Assembly: GCA_030592985.1 (NCBI GenBank)
Contig: JAUVIB010000289.1
Coordinates: 1-5,083 of the forward strand
Source: Calditrichaceae bacterium
GTDB lineage: Bacteria > Calditrichota > Calditrichia > Calditrichales > Calditrichaceae
Reading direction: 5' to 3'
Length of the DNA: 5,083 nt
Part shown: piece by piece, positions 1 to 5,083 of the stretch
Layout: every line of letters starts with the position of its first letter
Numbering within the stretch: the stretch's first letter is position 1
The notes under the pieces: model-generated
Told to the model about the DNA's origin: nothing
Seen by the model: only the letters and a program-made list of their open reading frames with translations
The model's database searches: none
Position numbers and translations under genes: made by a program

Positions 1-22
1 AGATTTTTATTTGTTGAACTAA

Positions 23-46
23 GCCCGGCAGCTGCCGGGCAGCCCG
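23..46. repeat. GC-rich nested palindrome (REP-like)
   Basis: Positions 23-40 are a perfect 18-bp palindrome (GCCCGGCAG followed by CTGCCGGGC). Its right arm overlaps a second inverted repeat, CGGGC-A-GCCCG, at 36-46. The block is almost entirely G and C inside AT-rich surroundings, as expected of a dispersed intergenic palindrome. No poly-T run follows on either strand, so a terminator role is not supported. Whether it recurs in the genome cannot be seen from this window. Confidence 0.6.
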
Positions 47-153
47 TCGGTAAAACAATAGATTTAATATTCCTGTCAGTCTTTCCATCTCATTCCAATA
101 TACTATTATTTATCGGAAATTACACAAAAAAGAAAGGGCAGACATGACATCCT

Positions 154-197
154 AAAGTCAAAAACTCGGGGTTACGGCGAATTATGTTCTTGACTTT
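154..197 (-). terminator. Long-stem hairpin downstream of the propeller gene
   Basis: The arms at 154-165 and 186-197 form a 12-bp inverted repeat with one mismatch, separated by a 20-nt loop. In RNA read from the minus strand the mismatch becomes a G-U pair, so the stem is continuous on that strand only. It lies about 30 nt past the stop codon of the minus-strand gene ending at 226, where a transcript end would be expected. The stem is AT-rich, the loop is long and there is no clean U-tract after it, so it may instead stabilise the mRNA 3' end. Confidence 0.35.
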
Positions 198-225
198 GCT
201 TTCTATTAATGGTTCGTTAGATGCA

Positions 226-1866
226 TTATTTGACTAGTAAACACTTCCTCATCTGCTGATAGTTATTGGTTTGCAAACGATAGAAATAAATACCAGATGG
301 AAAAGATGACGCATTCCATTGAATATTATGAGTTCCTGCTGATTGCTTTTCATGAATCAATGTTGATAATAACCTACCATTAATATCATATATCTTCAAC
401 GTAACATCACTATCCTTTGGAAGACTATATCTAATTGAAGTTGTTGGATTAAAAGGATTAGGGTAATTTTGGCTTAATATGATACTATGCGGTACTAATG
501 ATTTGGCGGGTATAGAAGTCACAGGATTTGAAAACCGTGCTAAAAATATTTTATCATTACCTAAACCGTCTATTTTTTGTGTATTAAAATATACAGAAGT
601 ATTTATAAATCCCGTTAATATATATTCATCATCGTTGATTAATTCAAAATCGTTAACAAGAAAATCACTACCCCATACTGGAATATTTTCATTGATATAA
701 AATACACTATTAACATCTATTATTTCTCCTTCACTATCGTACTTAGCAATAAAAACTCCACCTTTTTCCAATAATAAATCATCAAAATATGCAGAAAATG
801 AATTAATACCGGTAATATGCACATTGCCCCTGTGATCAATTTTTATGCTTCTACCGCTTTCATAATTTTCACTGCCGGCTTTTTTAGCCCACAAGACCTG
901 ACCGTATTGATTATATTTAACGGTAAAAACATCCCAGCTACCCGAAGTTACAAGAGAAACGTCATCAAATTGAACTGTATCGTCGAATGTACCGGTTAAA
1001 TAAATATTCCCTGTATTATCAACCGTGATAGAATTTGGAATAGCCAGTCCCGGCCCTTTACTTTGCATTGCTGCTAATACATTTCCACTTGAATCATATT
1101 TACATACAAAAGCATTTACATCACCCTCGGGGATTAAAATATGTGTGCTGTCAAATTGTATCTCTTCACTTTGAATGGTTCCTGTTACATAAACATTGTT
1201 ATAAATATCGCAGGTGATGCCGGCTTTGGCTGGTTGAACAGCGATACTGTTAGTTGTGTGGTTCGTTCCTTTTAACCACTGCGGGGTACCGGACTGATCA
1301 TATTTGATTAAGAAATAACAGCTATAGATAAAGTTCAGGCTGTCAGGAACATGCAAACCAAATGCAGAACCGGTTATGTACAGATTCCCGGAGTTATCAG
1401 AAGCGATGCTTGATGCTCCGCCACCGCCACTAGAGATTAAACTTCGGGCCCAATTCAGCTTACCCGATGAATCATAATTTGCAATAAAAAAAGGATAACC
1501 TTCTATTGTGGTATCTTCAAAAGCTGCATCATGCATAAATCCTGTTGCATAGATGTTATCACCAAGGGGGTTAATAATTAGAGAAAATCCTTCATCATGA
1601 AGTTCGCCGCCTGCTGTTTTAACCCAGTTTAGATTGCCGTTAATGGAATATTTAGCTAAATAAATATCAGTCCGACCTTTACTTGTTACTTTTATTGAAT
1701 CAAACATTACATTATCTTCAAAGTAGCCGGTTATGTAAAAATAATCACCATAAACTTTTATACTATATCCATTAGCACCAATTTGTTTCACCCACTGAGT
1801 AGATTGAGCGAACGAAATTTGACATAAAAAAATAAAAGATAAGATTTTTAATAATTCAGTTCTCAT
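226..1866 (-). CDS. Secreted seven-repeat beta-propeller (SBBP-like) protein with T9SS type A sorting domain
   Basis: This 546-residue protein is predicted to be exported and delivered to the cell surface or medium by the type IX secretion system. Residues 1-20 form a Sec signal peptide (basic start, hydrophobic core, cleavage after SFA). Residues 22-450 hold seven repeats of 57-66 residues, each marked by a Y/H-(I/A/V/L)-T-G strand whose glycine falls at 47, 109, 166, 229, 292, 353 and 419. Each is followed by an F-D strand, an A-K-Y-type strand and, in most units, a G-x-x-x-W strand. This matches SBBP-type propeller repeats, and seven units suggest one closed seven-bladed ring. Residues 464-546 are the sorting domain, opening with NYPNPFNPTT and ending in a basic residue. 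The start is supported by a strong AAGGAG at good spacing. No catalytic residues are recognisable; a binding or structural role is possible but unproven. Confidence 0.9.
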   Translation of the reverse strand: MRTELLKILSFIFLCQISFAQSTQWVKQIGANGYSIKVYGDYFYITGYFEDNVMFDSIKVTSKGRTDIYLAKYSINGNLNWVKTAGGELHDEGFSLIINPLGDNIYATGFMHDAAFEDTTIEGYPFFIANYDSSGKLNWARSLISSGGGGASSIASDNSGNLYITGSAFGLHVPDSLNFIYSCYFLIKYDQSGTPQWLKGTNHTTNSIAVQPAKAGITCDIYNNVYVTGTIQSEEIQFDSTHILIPEGDVNAFVCKYDSSGNVLAAMQSKGPGLAIPNSITVDNTGNIYLTGTFDDTVQFDDVSLVTSGSWDVFTVKYNQYGQVLWAKKAGSENYESGRSIKIDHRGNVHITGINSFSAYFDDLLLEKGGVFIAKYDSEGEIIDVNSVFYINENIPVWGSDFLVNDFELINDDEYILTGFINTSVYFNTQKIDGLGNDKIFLARFSNPVTSIPAKSLVPHSIILSQNYPNPFNPTTSIRYSLPKDSDVTLKIYDINGRLLSTLIHEKQSAGTHNIQWNASSFPSGIYFYRLQTNNYQQMRKCLLVK

Positions 1867-1874
1867 ATTTTCTT

Positions 1875-1880
1875 CTCCTT
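1875..1880 (-). promoter_or_regulatory. Shine-Dalgarno site of the propeller gene
   Basis: The minus strand reads AAGGAG here, 8 nt before the ATG at 1866. It is the strongest ribosome-binding site in the window and fixes that start. It also suggests the gene is translated independently of the lipoprotein gene 124 nt upstream on the same strand. Confidence 0.8.
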
Positions 1881-1990
1881 AAAATAATAAATCTAACGTC
1901 AGAGTTGAGAAACGTCGTTGCAAATTCTTATTGTTAGGTCTTTAAATTCAATACTCATATAATTTTCTTTTCGATCACAAAAATCAAACC

Positions 1991-2470
1991 TTATTTACTG
2001 TAAACAATAGTATCCGAATAAAAATAGCAACAGTTGATATTTAGACTATCATTATCAAAAAATATCGGCTCATCAGTATAAATTCCTGATAATGAATATT
2101 CAAATATAGTATAGGGATCATCCTTTCTACTATCATAATAAATACTATATGCTAGTGTATCTTTTTGCTCAGAAATAATAAAATGAGGCACAATTGGATA
2201 TCCTCTTCTTCTGACAATATAAATAAATACACGGCCATAGGTTTTATCGGAATTATGTAACGAAATTCTATGATCAAATAATTGGAATCCATTATTTTCA
2301 GGATAATATATTATTTCAAAGGTCGTGTGAATAAGATCAGTTGAATCTGTTTCTTCAATTAATTCTATATTAAGATTTTGGTAATCAATTATGATATTTT
2401 TATCGTTATTAACTGGAGTAATAGGATTATTTTGACATGACATAGCAAAAAATATTAAAAGAATTGTCAT
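1991..2470 (-). CDS. Small putative lipoprotein, family not recognised
   Basis: The predicted product has about 159 residues. It begins with a short hydrophobic stretch ending in A-M-S-C, which resembles a lipobox with Cys12 as the lipidated residue. The Q-N-N-P-I-T-P-V stretch after it resembles the flexible linkers of Bacteroidota-type lipoproteins. The rest is rich in Tyr, Ile, Asp and Asn and looks beta-rich, with a C-C pair near the end; no family is recognised. The reading frame is open back to 2587, but that extension translates a GC-rich hairpin repeat and would bury the signal sequence, so it was not used. The ATG at 2470 gives a very short signal with no basic residue. A TTG start at 2479, with GAGG upstream, is an alternative. 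It lies upstream of the propeller gene on the same strand and could be cotranscribed. It is divergent from the amidotransferase-like gene. Confidence 0.6.
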   Translation of the reverse strand: MTILLIFFAMSCQNNPITPVNNDKNIIIDYQNLNIELIEETDSTDLIHTTFEIIYYPENNGFQLFDHRISLHNSDKTYGRVFIYIVRRRGYPIVPHFIISEQKDTLAYSIYYDSRKDDPYTIFEYSLSGIYTDEPIFFDNDSLNINCCYFYSDTIVYSK

Positions 2471-2524
2471 GTATATCAAAATTGACAACCTCGTAAAAAG
2501 GTAAAATTGGTTAATCAAAGAATT

Positions 2525-2544
2525 CCCCGATGCTTGCGTCGGGG
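2525..2544. repeat. GC-rich hairpin (REP-like) in the divergent spacer
   Basis: CCCCGA at 2525-2530 pairs with TCGGGG at 2539-2544 around TGCTTGCG, which can add a few inner pairs. It is a compact GC-rich stem in AT-rich intergenic DNA. The sequence TCGGGGTTAC on its right side (2539-2548) also occurs at 166-175, inside the loop of the hairpin near the start of the window. No T-run follows, so a repeat element is more likely than a terminator. Confidence 0.5.
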
Positions 2545-2564
2545 TTACCCTATAAAAGGAAGAG

Positions 2565-2588
2565 TATGAGAAAACTTGGTGTCTCATA
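2565..2588. repeat. 7-bp inverted repeat between the two GC-rich hairpins
   Basis: TATGAGA (2565-2571) and TCTCATA (2582-2588) are perfect inverted copies around a 10-nt spacer. The repeat lies between the two GC-rich hairpins of this spacer. It could be an operator-like site for one of the divergent genes or part of a composite repeat. The sequence alone does not decide between these. Confidence 0.35.
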
Positions 2589-2608
2589 TAAAAACATTAC
2601 CGATAAGA

Positions 2609-2632
2609 TACTCCGCTACTTGCGGCGGGGTA
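2609..2632 (+). repeat. Imperfect GC-rich hairpin upstream of the amidotransferase-like gene
   Basis: Read as plus-strand RNA, 2609-2617 pairs with 2624-2632 in a 9-bp stem that includes two G-U pairs, closed by a 6-nt loop. The two wobble pairs suggest either a decayed copy of a GC-rich palindromic repeat or an RNA-level structure in the 5' leader of the gene starting at 2749. The remaining spacer to 2748 is AT-rich and shows no convincing promoter boxes. Confidence 0.45.
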
Positions 2633-2748
2633 GTTCATTTGATCAGTTTAGGAATTTATACCGATTTGATCAATTAATAAAATTTTGTTCACCATTTATC
2701 GGAGTATATCTTCTGAAGAGTAAATCAAAGTATGGAAATAATTATAGC

Positions 2749-3867
2749 ATGAAGTTTTTGTTTTTTATTATCTTGCTCTTACTTGGCTTTGCCAATTTAT
2801 CTTTTGCAGTTGAGGGCGCTGCTATTGCCGTTTATACGGATAATGGAAATGGCGCCTGGGAAGATGGTATTATTGCCTTCGAACAATTTCTTAAATGGAA
2901 AGGCGTCACGTATGAGCGCGTTTCTCCTTTAGATGTTAATACGGTGAATTTAAAAAACTATTATGATGCTATTTATTTTCCGGGAGGAGATGCAGATTAT
3001 TTTAACGCAGCAATTAATCAAAATGGTATTCGGCACATCAGGGAACTGATAAATGAAGGTGGTGGTTATATTGGAATTTGCGCCGGTGCGGACTTTGCGT
3101 GCGATAAATTTATCTGGGAAGGTATTGAATATGATTATCCGCTTGACCTTTTTTCAGGGCAGGCTATAGGCCCGATAGATGTTATAGCGCCCTGGCCAAA
3201 TTATACAATGACTACTATAACGATGAATAATAAAAATCCTATAAACCAGTATGAACCGGCTTCAGAAGTAATTCTATATTATGGCGGCTCTGCATTTTAC
3301 CCTAAATCTGATTTTAAAATTGACACGGTTGCTACATGGGATTCATATAATAATAACCTCGCAATTATCAACTTTAACTATGGTAACGGGCGGGTGTTAC
3401 TTCTGGGACCTCATCCGGAAATTGAAGAGGATAGCGACCGTGATAGTACAGATGTAGCACAAGAGCTCGATGATGAAGGCTCGGATTGGCCATTTTTATG
3501 GTCGGCTGTTGATTGGCTTTTAGGGTATAAAATAACAAGCCCTTCAACTTCTTCCATAAACAGAAAATTAATAACAAAAAACAGAAGCACAGTTTCTCAG
3601 ATTGGAAATTATCCGAATCCATTTAATTCTTCAACGACCATTAAATACACTATTGAAGAACCAAATTTTATTCGACTTGAAATTTATTCACTTACAGGTC
3701 AATTAGTAAAACGATTGAAAAATAAAGAAGAAATAGCCGGTGATTATTTCGTAAAATGGGATGGAAAAGACATGCGGGGAAATTATTTATCAAGTGGAAT
3801 CTACTTATTGGTCTTTAATAACGGTAATATAAAAAAACCATTCCGACGTATAATTCTTTTAAAGTAA
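2749..3867 (+). CDS. Secreted BPL_N / glutamine-amidotransferase-like protein with T9SS type A sorting domain
   Basis: From this start the protein has 372 residues. Residues 1-20 are a clean Sec signal peptide with cleavage after SFA. Residues 23-260 resemble the biotin-protein-ligase N-terminal (BPL_N) domain, a class I glutamine-amidotransferase-like fold. It shows an F-P-G-G oxyanion-type loop (77-80), a G-I-C-A-G nucleophile elbow with Cys111, and H-P-E (His222, Glu224) in the usual place of the His and Glu of the triad. Residues 285-372 are a T9SS sorting domain opening with NYPNPFN and ending in I-I-L-L-K. The protein is therefore predicted to act outside the cell; its substrate is unknown and no ligase domain is attached. 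The frame is open back to 2530, with an in-frame ATG at 2566 behind AGGA. The signal peptide at 2749 was preferred because the longer form would bury it. Only a weak ribosome-binding site precedes 2749. Confidence 0.85.
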   Translation: MKFLFFIILLLLGFANLSFAVEGAAIAVYTDNGNGAWEDGIIAFEQFLKWKGVTYERVSPLDVNTVNLKNYYDAIYFPGGDADYFNAAINQNGIRHIRELINEGGGYIGICAGADFACDKFIWEGIEYDYPLDLFSGQAIGPIDVIAPWPNYTMTTITMNNKNPINQYEPASEVILYYGGSAFYPKSDFKIDTVATWDSYNNNLAIINFNYGNGRVLLLGPHPEIEEDSDRDSTDVAQELDDEGSDWPFLWSAVDWLLGYKITSPSTSSINRKLITKNRSTVSQIGNYPNPFNSSTTIKYTIEEPNFIRLEIYSLTGQLVKRLKNKEEIAGDYFVKWDGKDMRGNYLSSGIYLLVFNNGNIKKPFRRIILLK

Positions 3868-3975
3868 TGAGTCCACTAAAAAAAGCATTAGAAGTTGAAT
3901 CTATCTTGTGATTATGGAAACTGTTTGCCAACGGCGTCTCTATGAGAAAAACAGTTCTATGCCTACGTAACTTAC

Positions 3976-4007
3976 TATTAACCCCCAACTTAAGTTGGGG
4001 GTTAATA
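3976..4007. repeat. 32-bp perfect palindrome
   Basis: This is an uninterrupted palindrome centred at 3991/3992, with arms TATTAACCCCCAACTT and AAGTTGGGGGTTAATA. As RNA it would form a strong hairpin from either strand, with only the few central bases unpaired. No T-run follows on the plus side, so it is a weak candidate for a simple terminator. It sits in the middle of the MITE-like element and may be part of it or a separate palindromic repeat inserted there. Confidence 0.85.
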
Positions 4008-4035
4008 AAACACAGCTCAAACAATCCAACCGTTT

Positions 4036-4061
4036 CTCCGATTTATCGGAGGTTTCTTTCT
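4036..4061 (+). terminator. Rho-independent terminator-like hairpin
   Basis: CTCCGA (4036-4041) pairs with TCGGAG (4046-4051) around TTTA, extendable by one A-T pair, and a T-rich tail (GTTTCTTTCT) follows to 4061. This is the classic layout of an intrinsic terminator on the plus strand. It lies about 170 nt after the amidotransferase-like gene and about 145 nt before the phosphatidyltransferase gene, so it would separate their transcripts. Confidence 0.55.
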
Positions 4062-4205
4062 GTAGAATTATACTTTTTTTAAGTGGACTTATAAATGAAA
4101 AATATTTAATATTCAGTCAGGATAATTGAATGGTAAAGAATTTCACAAAGCCAATAAGTGTGATCGAGATAAACTGGGTTTGTAATTAAATTTTAGGAAA
4201 ATATC

Positions 4206-4784
4206 ATGAACGATAAAAGAGTCTTTACATTATCTAACTTTATCAGTGCTTTTCGATTATTATTCCTTATTCCCATATTCTTCTTTTTAAAACAAGATTC
4301 TCCAACAGGTAACTTGTGGGCTGTGTTTTTTATGGTTTGGGCTATTATCACTGATATTGTTGACGGTTATTTAGCCAGGAAATTAAATCAGGTCTCTTTC
4401 TGGGGTAAGATCATTGACCCTGTTTCGGATAAAGTCTGTGTCGCTGCCGTGATTATCTTTTTGGCTTTTATCCCCAGGGAGGTTAAAATTCCAATCTGGT
4501 TTGTCGCCCTGGTTTTGGGACGTGACATAGCAATACTCTTCGCTAGTTTTTTAATAGTCAGATTGAAAAATGCAGTGGGAACTTCTAATAAGATCGGACA
4601 AAGTACAGCAATTATTTTGGCTCTGGTGATAATATTTTATATCTTGAAATGGGAACCCTACTGTCAAATTATGATGTGGGTAGGAATGGCAATGATAATT
4701 ATCTCGCTGATCAGCTACTTTAAAGTATTTCTGAACATCATGAAAAGTCCTGCAGGAAAAGAGGAAATGATTGCAAAAAATTAA
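4206..4784 (+). CDS. CDP-alcohol phosphatidyltransferase, probably phosphatidylglycerophosphate synthase (PgsA-like)
   Basis: This 192-residue integral membrane enzyme belongs to the CDP-alcohol phosphatidyltransferase family, which transfers a phosphatidyl group from CDP-diacylglycerol to an alcohol. The signature D-x2-D-G-x2-A-R-x8-G-x3-D-x3-D is complete: Asp50, Asp53, Gly54, Ala57, Arg58, Gly67, Asp71 and Asp75, the metal-binding and catalytic set. About six hydrophobic segments span the protein. Its length and N-terminal T-L-S-N-F-I-S-A-F-R stretch fit the PgsA type, which makes phosphatidylglycerophosphate from glycerol 3-phosphate. The family motif alone does not fix the acceptor alcohol; a phosphatidylserine, phosphatidylinositol or cardiolipin synthase role is less likely. 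The start has AGGA at 4195-4198 with 7-nt spacing. The gene is intact and separated from the upstream gene by the terminator-like hairpin. It shows no functional tie to its neighbours. Confidence 0.9.
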   Translation: MNDKRVFTLSNFISAFRLLFLIPIFFFLKQDSPTGNLWAVFFMVWAIITDIVDGYLARKLNQVSFWGKIIDPVSDKVCVAAVIIFLAFIPREVKIPIWFVALVLGRDIAILFASFLIVRLKNAVGTSNKIGQSTAIILALVIIFYILKWEPYCQIMMWVGMAMIIISLISYFKVFLNIMKSPAGKEEMIAKN

Positions 4785-4874
4785 ATTAAGGGAAAATTAC
4801 AAAATTAAAATGTATTGGGTGGATTCTTGCCTATATGGTAGTTTATTGATGGAAAATTTAAGGGATTATGTAAA

Positions 4875-4882
4875 TAGATTTG
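4875..4882 (+). promoter_or_regulatory. Candidate Bacteroidota-type -7 promoter element
   Basis: TAGATTTG matches the TAnnTTTG box used by the primary sigma factor of Bacteroidota. It lies 42 nt before the ATG at 4925, which suits a short 5' leader. The nearest upstream TTG (4846-4848) is 26 nt away, longer than the usual spacing, so support comes from this single box. If real, the following gene has its own promoter rather than relying on read-through from the phosphatidyltransferase gene. Confidence 0.3.
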
Positions 4883-4924
4883 CTGCTCATCACACATATC
4901 CAAAAAGAAAAAAGAATAGTAAAA

Positions 4925-5083
4925 ATGTTTAGAAAAATACTACAAATTATTCTTTCCCTGAGTTTAATCATTTTGGTTTCAAATAATGCTTTCTCCAATT
5001 TATTAGAACAAAAATTGGATGGATCTACTTTAGAAGTATTACTGAAAAAAGGTGAATTAATTCTTATTGAGGAAGAAGATGGA
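4925..5083 (+). CDS. N-terminus of an exported protein, family not recognised (truncated by window end)
   Basis: The frame opens at ATG 4925 and is still open at the last base, giving 53 residues. Residues 1-24 look like a Sec signal peptide: M-F-R-K basic start, a long Leu/Ile/Ser core, and a likely cut after N-A-F-S. The following stretch (L-D-G-S-T-L-E-V-L-L-K-K-G-E, then an acidic patch) is not enough to name a family. The upstream sequence is purine-rich (AAGAAAAAAG) but has no clear Shine-Dalgarno motif. The gene lies 140 nt after the phosphatidyltransferase on the same strand, with a candidate promoter box between them. Confidence 0.65.
   Translation, partial: MFRKILQIILSLSLIILVSNNAFSNLLEQKLDGSTLEVLLKKGELILIEEEDG

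Larger units (their letters stand above)
3870..4089. mobile_element. MITE-like element with 16-17 bp terminal inverted repeats
   Basis: The left end (3870-3885) reads AGTCCACT, seven A, then G. The right end (4073-4089) is its reverse complement with one extra A. The 220 bp between and including them have no credible gene, so this looks like a non-autonomous miniature element or the remnant of an insertion sequence. It begins two bases after the TAA stop of the amidotransferase-like gene. Inside are a possible three-way fold (3919-3956), a 32-bp perfect palindrome (3976-4007) and a terminator-like hairpin (4036-4051). No clear target-site duplication flanks it and I cannot assign an IS family. 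The poly-A/poly-T parts are low in information, so most of the case rests on AGTCCACT and its inverted copy. Confidence 0.5.

Noticed and set aside
1..147. Plus-strand frame open from the window edge to a TGA at 145-147 (48 codons), possibly the end of an upstream gene.
   Set aside because: It has no recognisable similarity and reads straight through the GC-rich palindrome at 23-46. A short open run of this kind can arise by chance, so it is too weak to annotate as a gene, though a partial gene cannot be excluded.
479..999. Two plus-strand open frames (479-700 and 817-999) opposite the propeller gene.
   Set aside because: They are antisense to a gene with clear signal peptide, repeats and sorting tail; no family resemblance or independent support.
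1867..1990. Spacer between the two minus-strand genes examined for a promoter or terminator.
   Set aside because: Apart from the Shine-Dalgarno site, only loosely matching boxes with wrong spacing were found, and no hairpin with a T-run.
3374..3622. Minus-strand open frame opposite the amidotransferase-like gene.
   Set aside because: Antisense to a well-supported coding region; no recognisable domain and no ribosome-binding site seen.
3815..4024. Minus-strand open frame of 69 codons across the end of the amidotransferase-like gene and the MITE-like element.
   Set aside because: It translates the inverted-repeat end and most of the 32-bp palindrome, overlaps the sorting domain of a real gene, and resembles no transposase.
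4810..4932. Small plus-strand open frame of 40 codons between the phosphatidyltransferase and the last gene, overlapping the latter's start by 8 bases.
   Set aside because: The nearest Shine-Dalgarno-like AAGGG is about 17 bases away, it runs through the candidate promoter box, and it has no recognisable features. Conservation in relatives would be needed to revive it.
1..5083. CRISPR array, tRNA or rRNA gene, toxin-antitoxin pair or phage defence system.
   Set aside because: No regularly spaced direct repeats, no RNA-gene signatures and no proteins of such families are visible on either strand.

Overview
The window is AT-rich bacterial DNA carrying four complete protein genes, the start of a fifth, and several structured intergenic stretches. 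Two of the genes end in a C-terminal domain opened by an N-Y-P-N-P-F-N motif. This is the type A sorting domain recognised by the type IX secretion system (T9SS). This form of the tail is characteristic of the Bacteroidota/Ignavibacteria/Calditrichota/KSB1 group. Together with the weak ribosome-binding sites before some genes, it suggests an Ignavibacteria-like organism from the wider FCB group. That assignment is an inference from protein style; there is no rRNA gene here.

Layout. Positions 1-225 hold no confident gene, only a GC-rich palindrome and a long hairpin just past the end of the first gene. Positions 226-1866 (minus) encode a secreted protein with seven repeats, probably a seven-bladed beta-propeller, and a T9SS tail. 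Positions 1991-2470 (minus) encode a small unrecognised lipoprotein upstream of it on the same strand. A divergent spacer (2471-2748) carries three hairpins. Positions 2749-3867 (plus) encode a secreted protein with a glutamine-amidotransferase-like domain of the biotin-protein-ligase N-terminal (BPL_N) type, followed by a second T9SS tail. Positions 3870-4089 form a 220-bp element bounded by near-perfect inverted repeats, which looks like a MITE and contains a 32-bp perfect palindrome and a terminator-like hairpin. Positions 4206-4784 (plus) encode a CDP-alcohol phosphatidyltransferase, probably the phosphatidylglycerophosphate synthase type. A new gene for an exported protein starts at 4925 and runs off the end.

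How the genes relate. Three of the four complete genes, and the partial one, make exported products, so the left 3.9 kb reads as a block of envelope or secreted proteins. The phospholipid enzyme is a housekeeping function with no visible link to it. No T9SS machinery, defence system, CRISPR array or autonomous transposase is present. The most unusual features are the MITE-like element and the secreted amidotransferase-fold protein with an intact Cys-His-Glu set.
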